Assembly (NCBI RefSeq): GCF_000621565.1
Contig: NZ_KK211306.1
Span: 273,886 to 337,885 of the forward strand
Length of the DNA stretch: 64,000 nt
From: Butyrivibrio sp. LB2008
Lineage (GTDB): Bacteria > Bacillota > Clostridia > Lachnospirales > Lachnospiraceae
Direction: 5' to 3'
Part shown: piece after piece, positions 17,781 to 26,959 of the stretch
Position numbering within the stretch: position 1 is the stretch's first letter
Layout of the letters: every line of letters begins with the position of its first letter
Notes under the pieces: generated by a model
What the model was told of the DNA's origin: nothing
The model's input: only the letters and a program-made list of their open reading frames with translations
Databases searched by the model: none
Program-made: the position numbers and the translations under genes

Positions 17781-17795
17781 TACATAACACTTTCT

Positions 17796-19172
17796 TCAGA
17801 ATTTGAAATACATAAACGGATTACCTGCCGAATTTGACAGACTGTAAACCGAAAACCAAAACAACACAAATAAAAATATCGTAAATACAAAATTCTTTCT
17901 GTGCTTTTCAAAGAACTTAAACACATGAGGAACAAGCAAAACCAGTCCCGCAACCAAAAGACCTCCGTATATTCCGAGATTTTTAATATAATCATTGCTG
18001 TTTACCGCAACGCCCGCGCCGAAGAACGGGAAGAGTCTCTTAAAGTAATTTATAAGACCTTCTACGTCAGATATAGCAAAGATAACCCATGTAAGTGGTA
18101 TGAGAACAAGTACGTTAAATCTTCCAAAAATATTCTTAAGCACTCCCGGAAGTTTAAATACAATAAAACGCTCACATACTATTATCACAAAAAGTATAAG
18201 CCCCCACAAAATAAAGTTAAGCGTTACTCCGTGCCAAAAACCTGTAACGAGCCATACAACAAGAAGATTGAAAATAATCCTTATTGCGCCGACTCTGCTT
18301 CCGCCAAGAGGAATATAAATATAATCTCTGAACCATGAACCAAGTGTTGCATGCCATCTTCTGTAAAACTCCGAAACACTGGCTGCTCCGTAAGGATGAT
18401 CGAAGTTGACAATAAAAGGAAATCCAAGCATTACCGCAATTCCCGATGACATAAGTGAATATCCCCAGAAATCATAGAAAAGCTCGAGAGAATAAGCCAC
18501 CGCGCCTATCCAGGCAAACGGAGTAGAAATACTCTCATATCCTATTGTTGCAATCTCTTTCCAGAGCATAGCCAAATGGTCTGCAATAATAACCTTCATT
18601 GCAAGTCCCACAACAAAATATCTAAGTCCATCCTCGATATTGGCAAAGACTTCTTCTTTGGAGCTCTTTGTCGCTCCGGATATAAGTTCAATATTGTCGC
18701 TGTAATCGGTAAAACGCATGATAGGTCCCGATACAACCTGCGGAAACATGCAAAAATAAGCCGCAACATCTTTAAAGAGCGGCTTTGAATCAAGCTTTCC
18801 GTTATATGTGTCTGCCTGAAAAGAAATCATCTTGAAAGTATAGAAACTGATTCCGATAGGCATGAGACTATTATCAACAAACTGTCCCAAAAGTTTGAAT
18901 TCGACAAGCATCAGGGCATCAATAACTACAATGAATGCAAAGAGAGCTTTCTTTTTCTTGCCCTCTTCTCCTCTGACTGCTTTAGCAAACAGATAATTGA
19001 CAACAACAGCTCCCAAAAGAGCAGGAAACATCTTGATATCTCCCACAGCATAAAAGATCAGGCTGCCCAAGAGCAGTGTCCATGTTCTGTATTTAATGGG
19101 AGTCACATAAAACACTATTAAAAAAACAGGTAAAAACCTAAAAATAAAAGTCAGATCCGAAAAACTTATCAT
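17796..19172 (-). CDS. MBOAT-family O-acyltransferase (AlgI/DltB-like)
   Basis: A 458-residue polytopic membrane protein of the AlgI branch of membrane-bound O-acyltransferases. The signature 'SVSEFYRRWHATLGSWFRDY' lies near residue 270, and the catalytic histidine in 'VTGFWHGVTLNF' near 315. It moves an acyl group, usually acetyl, across the membrane for O-acylation of an exopolysaccharide or cell-wall glycan. The adjoining SGNH hydrolase and TPR proteins make a plausible complete cassette. The substrate polymer is not evident. Confidence 0.93.
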   Translation of the reverse strand: MISFSDLTFIFRFLPVFLIVFYVTPIKYRTWTLLLGSLIFYAVGDIKMFPALLGAVVVNYLFAKAVRGEEGKKKKALFAFIVVIDALMLVEFKLLGQFVDNSLMPIGISFYTFKMISFQADTYNGKLDSKPLFKDVAAYFCMFPQVVSGPIMRFTDYSDNIELISGATKSSKEEVFANIEDGLRYFVVGLAMKVIIADHLAMLWKEIATIGYESISTPFAWIGAVAYSLELFYDFWGYSLMSSGIAVMLGFPFIVNFDHPYGAASVSEFYRRWHATLGSWFRDYIYIPLGGSRVGAIRIIFNLLVVWLVTGFWHGVTLNFILWGLILFVIIVCERFIVFKLPGVLKNIFGRFNVLVLIPLTWVIFAISDVEGLINYFKRLFPFFGAGVAVNSNDYIKNLGIYGGLLVAGLVLLVPHVFKFFEKHRKNFVFTIFLFVLFWFSVYSLSNSAGNPFMYFKF

Positions 19173-19194
19173 TTAACACATTTCCCAAAAATAT

Positions 19195-20823
19195 TTAATT
19201 GTCGGCATTGTCATTATTATCATCGTTGTTGGCGTTATCATCGCCTTCAGGATTACCGCCATTATCAGCATTATCAGCGTTCTCACCGTTATCTGCATTG
19301 TTATCGGTATTATTTGCATTCTCTGCATTGTCATTATTGCTTGCATTATTGGCATTACTTGTATTTTCCGTGTTTTTCTTCTTTTTGGTATTACCGGTAT
19401 TGCCTGCATTATTGGTATTATCCGCATTGTTGACATTGCTTTCGATATCTGCATTATTGGTGTCTCCTGCATTATCCGAACCGCCGGTGTTATTGATCTC
19501 CGCCAGTTTTGTCTTTGCAGATGCAGCACTCTGTGATGTAGGGAACTCTCTGATAATAATGTCGTATTTCTCCTTAGCCTTATCAACATCACCGAATTCT
19601 TTATAAGAATTTGCAAGGTTAAAAAGAATTGTTACATCCTTTTTGTTGTATTGATAAGCCTTTGCAAGGTCTTTTACAGCATTCTCGTAATCCTTCTTCT
19701 TGTACTCCTCAGCACCTTTTTTGTAATAAGGCTGTGCAAGCTGAGGACCTATTTTCTCCATAAGTGAATCACGAAGTTCCACCTCGGGAGAACCGTTCTC
19801 AAAAGTATCTAGATCAACTGCCTCAAGCGCATTCTTCATATCTTCTATATTGGAAGGATCGTTCATGTAGATGCTGCTGGCCTTCATAAGGCTGTTAACT
19901 GCAGCAGATTTGCTTCCGCTGTAGCCTTCGGCTTCTTTCTTAAGATTATCTACCTGTTTCTCAAGAGTCTTGATCTTCTGCTCATTTTCTCCGATCTGCG
20001 CGGTCTTTGAATCAGATATTTCACTTATATCAGCAATCTTCTGATCGTTGTTTGATGTAATACTTGCAATTCTCTGAGGCAGGATAAGAAAACATGATGC
20101 GGCAATTCCGAGAACCATACCAAGTACGATTCCCCAAATCGATCCTGACTTTGTAAGAACCGACTGCTTACGAGGCTGAATAATCATCTCGTTTCCGCTG
20201 TTATATCTGATGATCTCATCATTTCCCGAAGAAGCCACATCAGATACCAGTTTTCCGCCATCACCCGGAAGAAGCATGTTGTCTGCTTCCTTCAGATATC
20301 TCTTGGCCATAAGGTTTCCGGTATCAAGCTTTAACACCTTCTGAGCTTCCGTCTTTGCTCTGTCAAAATTACCTGCTTTCAAATAAAGAAGCGCCAAAAG
20401 AAGATGTGCCTTGATAAAACTCGGGTTCAAAGAAAGAACCTTTTTTAACTGTATAACCGCAAGGTCCAGACTGCCCTGACGGCAGTAGTTAAATGCAATA
20501 TTAAACTTTTTAATAGTCTGATTAATGTCCTCAAGCTTTGACGGACTGTTTCTGACCATATCCATATAGTCATCGGCAATATTATCTTCAGGTCTTAAGT
20601 TCTTACTTATAACCCATTCCGAAAGGGCTGCGACAACTTCACCGGTCTCATAATAAACAAGTCCCAAAAGATTCCTCGCATCTATATTGTTCTTATCCAT
20701 GCGAAGACTCTGCTGCAAAGATTCTATTGCCCCCGTTAAATCTCTGACTCCCGCCTTTTCAAGACCATCGTTATAAAAAAAGTTAGAAAAGCTCTCAAGC
20801 TTCTTGCTGGTAGCGATAGCCAT
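19195..20823 (-). CDS. TPR membrane protein with Asn/Asp-rich tail
   Basis: A 542-residue protein. The first 180 residues contain TPR repeats ('AHLLLALLYLKAGNFDRAKTEA'). A single membrane helix (about 228-250, 'IWGIVLGMVLGIAA') is followed by a coiled coil (about 260-300) and more TPRs (about 370-445, 'ILFNLANSYKEFGDVDKAKEKY'). The last 95 residues are almost only Asn, Asp, Ala, Glu and Gly with a Lys patch. The topology suggests cytoplasmic TPRs and an outer part. It starts at the stop of the 54-residue gene (TAATG) and precedes the MBOAT gene by 22 bp, so it may scaffold the acylation machinery. Confidence 0.82.
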   Translation of the reverse strand: MAIATSKKLESFSNFFYNDGLEKAGVRDLTGAIESLQQSLRMDKNNIDARNLLGLVYYETGEVVAALSEWVISKNLRPEDNIADDYMDMVRNSPSKLEDINQTIKKFNIAFNYCRQGSLDLAVIQLKKVLSLNPSFIKAHLLLALLYLKAGNFDRAKTEAQKVLKLDTGNLMAKRYLKEADNMLLPGDGGKLVSDVASSGNDEIIRYNSGNEMIIQPRKQSVLTKSGSIWGIVLGMVLGIAASCFLILPQRIASITSNNDQKIADISEISDSKTAQIGENEQKIKTLEKQVDNLKKEAEGYSGSKSAAVNSLMKASSIYMNDPSNIEDMKNALEAVDLDTFENGSPEVELRDSLMEKIGPQLAQPYYKKGAEEYKKKDYENAVKDLAKAYQYNKKDVTILFNLANSYKEFGDVDKAKEKYDIIIREFPTSQSAASAKTKLAEINNTGGSDNAGDTNNADIESNVNNADNTNNAGNTGNTKKKKNTENTSNANNASNNDNAENANNTDNNADNGENADNADNGGNPEGDDNANNDDNNDNADN

Positions 20824-20987
20824 TACTTACTCCTTTTTGTACTCTCAGTTTCTTGCTTAGCATCCTTAAGAAGCTTTATAAGCACATCTGACATATCATC
20901 AAGATCCTGATTATAGATAATATCCTCAGCATCTTCAATCTCTAAACTTGGCTTGAACTTTTTGAGTTCTTCTTCAAAATTTATCAT
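20823..20987 (-). CDS. Small acidic protein (54 aa) upstream of TPR protein
   Basis: A short gene below the usual ORF cutoff. It encodes MINFEEELKKF... with an acidic centre (EIEDAEDII, DLDDMSDVL) and a basic tail (STKRSK). Its stop shares one base with the next start (TAATG), a strong sign of coupled translation. It follows folC by 14 bp, with GAGGAATATT as the ribosome binding site. No family is recognised; it may be a cytosolic partner of the TPR protein. Confidence 0.6.
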   Translation of the reverse strand: MINFEEELKKFKPSLEIEDAEDIIYNQDLDDMSDVLIKLLKDAKQETESTKRSK

Positions 20988-21001
20988 TTAATATTCCTCG
21001 T

Positions 21002-22381
21002 TTACAACATTACTTTAAGCTGTCCCGCAAGATATAAAGAACCTGCCGCAAAAACAAGATCTTTTGACTTACGGACAGTTATTATATCTGTCACAGCGTC
21101 TCTTACATTACTGTAGTATTTGATGGGAACTCCGATTATTCCGTGCTTTTCCTTGCTGTCCTCGAAAGCACTCTTAAGGTCAGATACGGAAACCGATCGC
21201 TCTGTTCCAAGCACCGTAACGAATATCGCATCGAATGTTCCGCTTGTAAGTACCCTGTCTATGATATCCTGATACTGTTTGTCGGCAACCATGCCAAACA
21301 ACAGCATCTTTCTTCCTTCTGACTGAATCGCTGTCGCACATTGTATGAATGCTTCAATTCCATCCATATTGTGAGCGCCATCCACATAGATGCCCGGTCT
21401 TACTTCTTCCATTCTGGCTTCCCATTTGGCACTCATAAGACCTTCTCTTATGTCAAGTTCAGATATCTCAGCGCCTTTATCGCGCAAAATCTCAGCCGAA
21501 GCAATCGCCAATGCGGCATTTTCCGCCTGATACACGGCTTCGGTAGTTACCTTTAACTCAACATAATTATCATATAAGGAATTATATGAAAAAGCAACGT
21601 ATTTGTTCCCTGCATCATCCTTAACGGATTTCACGTCAGTGACGCTTTTTCCGTCAACGGACACGACTCTGGAATCCATCTCGAGCGCCTTGCTCTTGAT
21701 GACCTCGCTGCACTCTTTTCTTTTGTCAAAAAACACTACCGGCACGCCTTTCTTGATGATACCGGCCTTTTCTCCCGCAATCTCCGGAAGGCTTTCTCCC
21801 AGATACTGCATATGATCGTAACCTATCTCGGTAATAACACAAAGAAGCGGTGACTGCACGGAATTAGTCGCATCAAGCCTTCCTCCGAGTCCCGTCTCCA
21901 ATATAAGATAATCTACCGGATATACATAATAAAGAAGCATTGCTTCAAAAAACAGGAATTCGAAATACGTAGGGAAATACTCACCTTTTTTGTATTCCAT
22001 TATTCTCTTTAACAATTCAACAAAAACTTCGGCAAAAATGCCGTCGGTTACCATCTTACCGTCGATACAAAATCTCTCGTTGATCTTCATAAGATGGGGA
22101 GATGTAAACATTCCGACTTTATATCCCGCTTTAACAAGGATATTGGACAGATAACAGCAAACAGAACCTTTTCCGTTTGTACCGGCCACATGAATTATCT
22201 TCATGTTCTTTTCGGGGTTGCCCAAAAAAGCCAGGAAATCCTTTGTATCTTCAATCGTATGTTTGTCTGTAAAACTTGGAATGGTATTAAGAAATTCCTC
22301 ACACTCACTGACACTAAGTTTCTCTTCGTTGTCAGAGCGTCTGATAAACTCCTCCACTTTTTTCATAATTTCTTCATGCAT
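21002..22381 (-). CDS. folC: Folylpolyglutamate/dihydrofolate synthase
   Basis: FolC adds glutamate to folates and usually also makes dihydrofolate. The 459 residues contain the P-loop 'HVAGTNGKGSVCCYLS' near residue 55, 'MFTSPHLMKINERF', 'LETGLGGRLDATN' and the C-terminal domain 'YVDGAHNMDGIEAF'. I start at MHEEIMKK (22381); the upstream 36 bases of the longer frame run into the terminator region and have no ribosome binding site. It follows valS, the common order in Bacillota, with a terminator-like hairpin between them. Confidence 0.94.
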   Translation of the reverse strand: MHEEIMKKVEEFIRRSDNEEKLSVSECEEFLNTIPSFTDKHTIEDTKDFLAFLGNPEKNMKIIHVAGTNGKGSVCCYLSNILVKAGYKVGMFTSPHLMKINERFCIDGKMVTDGIFAEVFVELLKRIMEYKKGEYFPTYFEFLFFEAMLLYYVYPVDYLILETGLGGRLDATNSVQSPLLCVITEIGYDHMQYLGESLPEIAGEKAGIIKKGVPVVFFDKRKECSEVIKSKALEMDSRVVSVDGKSVTDVKSVKDDAGNKYVAFSYNSLYDNYVELKVTTEAVYQAENAALAIASAEILRDKGAEISELDIREGLMSAKWEARMEEVRPGIYVDGAHNMDGIEAFIQCATAIQSEGRKMLLFGMVADKQYQDIIDRVLTSGTFDAIFVTVLGTERSVSVSDLKSAFEDSKEKHGIIGVPIKYYSNVRDAVTDIITVRKSKDLVFAAGSLYLAGQLKVML

Positions 22382-22419
22382 AATCACACCACTAAGCCTG
22401 TACTCAATTAAATTCAAAA

Positions 22420-22468
22420 AAAATCAATGACAGGCACTGTCTACATCCCCCCGAATGTAAACAGTGCC
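22420..22468 (-). terminator. Hairpin terminator between valS and folC
   Basis: Positions 22433-22446 and 22455-22468 form a 14-bp stem (GGCACTGT-C-TACAT) with one mismatch and an 8-nt loop. On the minus strand a T-rich run (GATTTTTTTTG) follows about 10 nt after the stem. Read-through may feed folC, since no clear separate promoter is seen. Confidence 0.65.
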
Positions 22469-22505
22469 GATGAAACACCGATCCTGCCGGTATTTCCTTA
22501 AGTCA

Positions 22506-25178
22506 TCATTTTGTCAGCTGTTTAAGTCTTTCTGTAATCTGGTCGTAAGTCTGCTGATATTTCTGCTGTTTTTCTTTTTCCTCTGCAATCTTATCTGCAG
22601 GAGCCTTCGCAAGGAACTTCTCATTGCTGAGCATGTTCTGTGAACGCTTAAGCTCGCCCTCAAGCTTCTTCTGCTCCTTGGTAAGACGCTCTATCTCTGC
22701 TGAGATGTCAACAAGGTCAGAGAAAGGAATATATACTGTTGCTTCCGCAAGTACTACGGAAACAGCATCATCCGCAATGCCGTCCTTATTCTTCTGGCAT
22801 ACAGACTCTGATGCATACGCAAGTGATTCAAAGAAAAGCTTACCTGTTGAGAAAATATCAAGCACTTCGTCATTGTCGCTTACAACAAATACTTTGGCCT
22901 TTCTTGAAGGAGCAACGTTCATCTGTGTACGAACGTTACGGATTCCTCTTACAGCTTCCTTAATTGTCTCGATAGCCTTCTCATCTGATGCAAAGTTCCA
23001 CTCATCCTTGTAAACCGGCCAGTCAGAGATCATGATTGACTCTTCCTCGTCCTGAAGTGTACAGAAAATTTCTTCTGTAATGAAAGGCATATAAGGATGA
23101 AGGAGTTTGAGCGCATTTATAAGCACTGTCTGAAGTGTCCAAAGTGCTGCCTTGTGTGACTCCTTGTCATCCGAATTGTAGAGACGGGGCTTAACCATCT
23201 CGATATACCAGTCACAGAATTCATCCCAGATGAAGTCATAAACCTTCTGAACCGCGATTCCGAGTTCGAAGTGATCCATGTTATCTGTAACTTCTTTAAT
23301 AGTATTGTTGAGCTTTGAAATGATCCACTTATCAACAGGCTCAAGTCCCGCAGGTGCAGGCTGATGGATAGCACTCTTTTCGCCATCCTCCATGTTCATC
23401 ATGATAAATCTTGACGCATTCCAAACCTTATTTGCAAAGTTACGGCTATTCTCAACTCTCTCATTATAGAAACGCATGTCGTTACCTGGTGCGTTACCTG
23501 TGATAAGTGTGAGTCTGAGCGCATCGGCACCGTAGTTCTCGATAATATCAAGAGGATCGATACCGTTTCCAAGTGATTTACTCATCTTTCTTCCCTGAGA
23601 ATCTCTTACAAGACCGTGGAAAAGAACTGTCTTGAACGGGAATGTTCCCATATTCTCATAACTTGAGAAGATCATTCTGATTACCCAGAAAAAGATAATG
23701 TCATAACCTGTTACAAGTACGTCTGTAGGGAAGAAATACTTAAGGTCTTCAGTCTCATTAGGCCATCCGAGTGTTTCAAAAGGCCAAAGAGCTGATGAGA
23801 ACCATGTATCAAGAGTGTCGGGATCCTGTGTAAAGTGAGTCTTGCCGCACTTAGGACATACTGTAGGAGCCTCTTTTGATACAACAACTTCTCCGCACTC
23901 ATCGCAGTAGTATGCAGGGATTCTGTGTCCCCACCAGAGCTGTCTTGAGATACACCAGTCACGGATATTGTCTGTCCAGTTGAAATATGTCTTCTCCATT
24001 CTCGGAGGAATAAGCTTGATATCGCCGTCTTTTACAGCCTTAACAGCGGGCTTAATGAGCTCATCCATCTTAACGAACCACTGTGCCTTAACCATAGGCT
24101 CAACTGTTGTATGGCAACGATCGTGTGTTCCAACGTTGTGAGAATACTCCTCGATCTTAACAAGAAGTCCCATCTCATCAAGCTCTTTTACAATAGCTTC
24201 TCTTGCCTCATATCTGTCCATTCCGGCAAACTTACCGCCGTTGGCATTGATTGTGGCATCGTCGTTTAATATATTGATAACTTCAAGGTTATGACGCTTT
24301 CCAACTTCGAAGTCGTTAGGGTCATGTGCGGGTGTGATCTTAACTACACCTGTACCGAATTCCATATCAACATAAGAGTCTTCTACGATAGGAAGCTCTC
24401 TGTTCACGATAGGAAGAAGTACCTTCTTGCCCTTGAAGCTCTTGTATCTGTCATCATCAGGGTTAACTGCAACAGCTGTATCTCCGAGCATTGTCTCGGG
24501 ACGTGTTGTTGCAAACTCGATAAACTCTGTCTTTGAAACAGTTCCGTCAACATCGATAACAGGATATTTGATGTGCCAAAGATGTCCGGCCTGCTCCTCG
24601 TACTCTACCTCTGCATCAGAAATAGATGTCTTACAGATAGGACACCAGTTTACGATACGGCTTCCTTTATAAATGTAGCCCTTGTTGTACATCTTAACGA
24701 AGACTTCGTTGACAGCTTCATTACAACCATCATCCATTGTGAAACGCTCTCTGTCCCAGTCACATGAAGAACCGAGCTTTTTGAGCTGGGAAATGATGGT
24801 TCCGCCGTACTCTTTTTTCCACTGCCAAGCTCTCTCAAGGAACTTCTCTCTGCCAAGATCTCTCTTGTCGATTCCCTCAGCTTTGAGCGCATCGATGATC
24901 TTAACCTCTGTCGCAATACTCGCATGGTCGGTTCCCGGCTGCCAAAGTGCATTATATCCCTGCATTCTCTTATAACGAATAAGGATATCCTGCATTGTAT
25001 TATCAAGGGCATGTCCCATATGGAGCTTACCTGTGATATTTGGGGGCGGAATCACGATGGTAAAAGGTTTTTTGCTTTTATCCACCTCAGCATGGAAATA
25101 TTTCTTTTCCTCCCATTTGGAGTAGAGTCGACCTTCGATTCCCTTGGGATCATAGGTCTTGGCAAGTTCTTTGTTCAT
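22506..25178 (-). CDS. valS: Valyl-tRNA synthetase
   Basis: ValRS charges tRNA-Val and edits mischarged threonine. The 890-residue protein has the HIGH-type motif in 'PPNITGKLHMGHAL' (about residue 40), the class I KMSKS motif 'GRKMSKSLGNG' (about 520), the zinc-binding 'YYCDECGEVVVSKEAPTVCPKC' (about 410-435), the anticodon-binding domain, and a C-terminal coiled coil (about 820-890). The start at 25178 has AAGGAGAA 6 bp upstream; the longer frame runs back into the T-box terminator. It is preceded by a T-box leader. Confidence 0.97.
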   Translation of the reverse strand: MNKELAKTYDPKGIEGRLYSKWEEKKYFHAEVDKSKKPFTIVIPPPNITGKLHMGHALDNTMQDILIRYKRMQGYNALWQPGTDHASIATEVKIIDALKAEGIDKRDLGREKFLERAWQWKKEYGGTIISQLKKLGSSCDWDRERFTMDDGCNEAVNEVFVKMYNKGYIYKGSRIVNWCPICKTSISDAEVEYEEQAGHLWHIKYPVIDVDGTVSKTEFIEFATTRPETMLGDTAVAVNPDDDRYKSFKGKKVLLPIVNRELPIVEDSYVDMEFGTGVVKITPAHDPNDFEVGKRHNLEVINILNDDATINANGGKFAGMDRYEAREAIVKELDEMGLLVKIEEYSHNVGTHDRCHTTVEPMVKAQWFVKMDELIKPAVKAVKDGDIKLIPPRMEKTYFNWTDNIRDWCISRQLWWGHRIPAYYCDECGEVVVSKEAPTVCPKCGKTHFTQDPDTLDTWFSSALWPFETLGWPNETEDLKYFFPTDVLVTGYDIIFFWVIRMIFSSYENMGTFPFKTVLFHGLVRDSQGRKMSKSLGNGIDPLDIIENYGADALRLTLITGNAPGNDMRFYNERVENSRNFANKVWNASRFIMMNMEDGEKSAIHQPAPAGLEPVDKWIISKLNNTIKEVTDNMDHFELGIAVQKVYDFIWDEFCDWYIEMVKPRLYNSDDKESHKAALWTLQTVLINALKLLHPYMPFITEEIFCTLQDEEESIMISDWPVYKDEWNFASDEKAIETIKEAVRGIRNVRTQMNVAPSRKAKVFVVSDNDEVLDIFSTGKLFFESLAYASESVCQKNKDGIADDAVSVVLAEATVYIPFSDLVDISAEIERLTKEQKKLEGELKRSQNMLSNEKFLAKAPADKIAEEKEKQQKYQQTYDQITERLKQLTK

Positions 25179-25198
25179 AGTCTTCTCCTTCTTCAAAA

Positions 25199-25516
25199 AA
25201 TAAACGCCCTCTAACAGAATTAATCTGTTAAGGACGTTAATAACGTGGTACCACCTTAATTCACAGAAGATCATAAAGACTCTTCTGCCTCATTTCGCAT
25301 CATTCAATGCGCTCGTCTTATAACGTAGACAACACGGGGACACTTATTGGAAACCATCCGAATATAATCTGTTTCCTTTCTGGGTGCCCGGTTCAAAAGC
25401 TACCTTCCACACATTGCAAGCCTGCATCCTCTCAGCGCGACAATATCGCAGACGCATTCTCTTTAGACCGCAAGTTGCGTGTACTCCTCTTTCTCATAAC
25501 CTTTAAGTATTATTTG
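25199..25516 (-). ncRNA. T-box leader of valS
   Basis: On the minus strand the invariant antiterminator sequence AAGGTGGTACCACG lies at 25244-25257. It is followed by the terminator AACGTCC-TTAACAG...CTGTTAG-AGGGCGTT (25203-25238) and a T run. The upstream 230 nt contain a Stem I-like region with GAGTA and AGAGA-type elements and several nested repeats. Uncharged tRNA-Val should pair with the leader and favour the antiterminator. I could not assign the specifier codon with certainty. Confidence 0.92.
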
Positions 25517-25522
25517 TGTCTT

Positions 25523-25552
25523 AGCTTATCAAATCACACTAGGCTTTGTCAA
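25523..25552 (-). promoter_or_regulatory. Promoter of the valS T-box transcript
   Basis: A consensus -35 TTGACA (25547-25552) and a -10 TAAGCT (25523-25528) are separated by 18 bp on the minus strand. Transcription would begin near 25516. Confidence 0.65.
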
Positions 25553-25629
25553 CATACTTGAGAGATGGGGGATTGGTGTTGTTGCATTCTATTCAAATTC
25601 AATCAAAAAACACCATCTCCAGAAAAGAA

Positions 25630-25941
25630 TCACAAAATTCTATCCCCGCATATTCTTTTAGCTCTCTCCTTTAACTCCCATTGGAATCCATAAAAATCTG
25701 AAACTTGTGGCAAATAACTTTCCACATTATCTTGCGTATTTCTTCTCATAGCAGCGGAAATCTCACGCGAATTCATCTCAAATTCTGCGCTTTGATCCTT
25801 TTCTTTCTCAATCTCATAAATCAATAAATCCATCATCTCTTCTATATCTCTGACAGTAGTCATTCCCTCTGCCATATCATAAAGGCACTCATCCAAACAC
25901 TTTGCCGCCCCACTCCACCATAATAAGAAAAATAAAACCAA
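25630..25941 (-). pseudogene. Possible remnant gene, immunity-like context
   Basis: An open frame of 103 codons on the minus strand; its readable part runs 'CLDECLYDMAEGMTTVRDIEEMMDLLIYEIEKEKDQSAEFEMN' and ends 'YGFQWELKERAKRICGDRIL'. The frame opens only with TTG, one base after a GGAGG sequence, and a stop lies directly before it. An ATG in the right place for that ribosome binding site is in another frame and stops after 19 codons. This suggests a frameshifted or N-terminally lost gene. Composition looks protein-like (charged helices). No family is recognised. It sits downstream of the SUKH gene. Confidence 0.4.
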
Positions 25942-26027
25942 CCTCCATTAATTCCTATTACAGCTTTTTCAAAATAGTACTCCAACCCCATCATCAATCT
26001 CCAACCAGCCTTAGCCAATCGCTAAAA

Positions 26028-26369
26028 TCAACAGTCTTTTGCAAAATCCTCATAAGAAGAATATAATTCGAACACTGCCAACGTTTTTGATTCTGTCGCT
26101 CTTTCTGTACTCCAGTAAACAACAGAGATATCACAATTTTTATAGTTCAAACATAAATAATCATCATCAGTAAAAGCAAATGGAACAAAATCATATCCAA
26201 ACAAATCGCACTGTTCTTTGTAAGCTTCCATTACTTCATCCGGCGAAAGAACGATAAACTTGCTCAGTTCGCCATCCACCATGATACTCAGTTCTTTTTT
26301 TATTTCGATTATTTTCTTTATCTCTTCCGGAATACTAATATTCAAAGCTTTTTCAATATCATATTTCAT
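26028..26369 (-). CDS. SMI1/KNR4 (SUKH) family immunity-like protein
   Basis: A 113-residue cytosolic protein whose 'LGYDFVPFAF'-like segment ('FGYDFVPFAFTDDDYLCLNY') and 'YSSYEDFAKDC' ending match the SUKH fold. This superfamily often protects cells from polymorphic nuclease toxins delivered by rivals. The start at 26369 follows GGGGTTGAT; the longer frame overlaps the upstream gene. No toxin gene is present nearby, so this may be an orphan immunity gene. It follows the 156-residue gene by 22 bp. Confidence 0.72.
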   Translation of the reverse strand: MKYDIEKALNISIPEEIKKIIEIKKELSIMVDGELSKFIVLSPDEVMEAYKEQCDLFGYDFVPFAFTDDDYLCLNYKNCDISVVYWSTERATESKTLAVFELYSSYEDFAKDC

Positions 26370-26391
26370 ATCAACCCCAATTTGTAAAAGC

Positions 26392-26862
26392 CTACAACTT
26401 GTTTTCGCAATACTTTTCAAGCAATTTCAGCATACTATCTGTATCCATCATCCCTTTATCATCTACAAAATTAGTTCTTTCGAAGTTTTTTCTTTTATAC
26501 TCAATACAAACCCTGCAATTACGTATATCTGCATAAGTAATATATTTTCTGCAAATTCCTTTATCCCATATTTCCCAATCCGGAAGAAAGCCCTCTGTAA
26601 AATACAAATATACCCCTTCTGTTGAAAAATCTTCTTGATTCACTTCCCACCAAAGAGGTGTGTGTTCAAGCTTAGAATCATATTCAACGTAATAATGAAC
26701 CTCAAAAATATCGCACAGTTCTTCTTGAGTAATATTCTTATAGAAAATATCACCGTCTTCTTCAAACCCAAAAACTGCTTTGCTTTTTATACCGGTTAAT
26801 AAGATCTGCTCTTTAGAATTTAATACACAAGAATAGTAATTATCCTTATATTTTGCTACCAT
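26392..26862 (-). CDS. Hypothetical protein, possible immunity protein (156 aa)
   Basis: A 156-residue soluble protein rich in Tyr, Glu, Asp and Trp ('HTPLWWEVNQEDFSTEGVYL'), with 'FLPDWEIWDKGICRKYI' in the middle. No family is recognised with confidence. Size, acidity, aromatic content and coupling to a SUKH gene are typical of polymorphic-toxin immunity proteins, but this is inference. The ATG at 26862 directly follows AAAAGGAAA. It is the first gene of a small minus-strand operon, divergent from the VapB-like gene. Confidence 0.6.
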   Translation of the reverse strand: MVAKYKDNYYSCVLNSKEQILLTGIKSKAVFGFEEDGDIFYKNITQEELCDIFEVHYYVEYDSKLEHTPLWWEVNQEDFSTEGVYLYFTEGFLPDWEIWDKGICRKYITYADIRNCRVCIEYKRKNFERTNFVDDKGMMDTDSMLKLLEKYCENKL

Positions 26863-26895
26863 TTTCCTTTTCCTTATTACAACATTTTATCTCTC

Positions 26896-26918
26896 ACATA
26901 TATTTTTTCTTTATATGT
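26896..26918. promoter_or_regulatory. Inverted repeat in the divergent immunity/VapB-like promoter region
   Basis: ACATATA (26896-26902) and TATATGT (26912-26918) form a 7-bp inverted repeat with a 9-bp spacer, 34 bp upstream of the 156-residue gene. It may be part of a promoter or operator; AT-richness makes chance occurrence possible. Confidence 0.35.
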
Positions 26919-26959
26919 ATTTTATAACATCATCTTTTCCATCGATAGATGTCATTGCA

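Noticed and set aside
19199-19606. Plus-strand frame rich in Leu, Ala and Ser
   Set aside because: It is the antisense of the Asn/Asp-rich tail of the TPR protein; composition follows from the repeat triplets.
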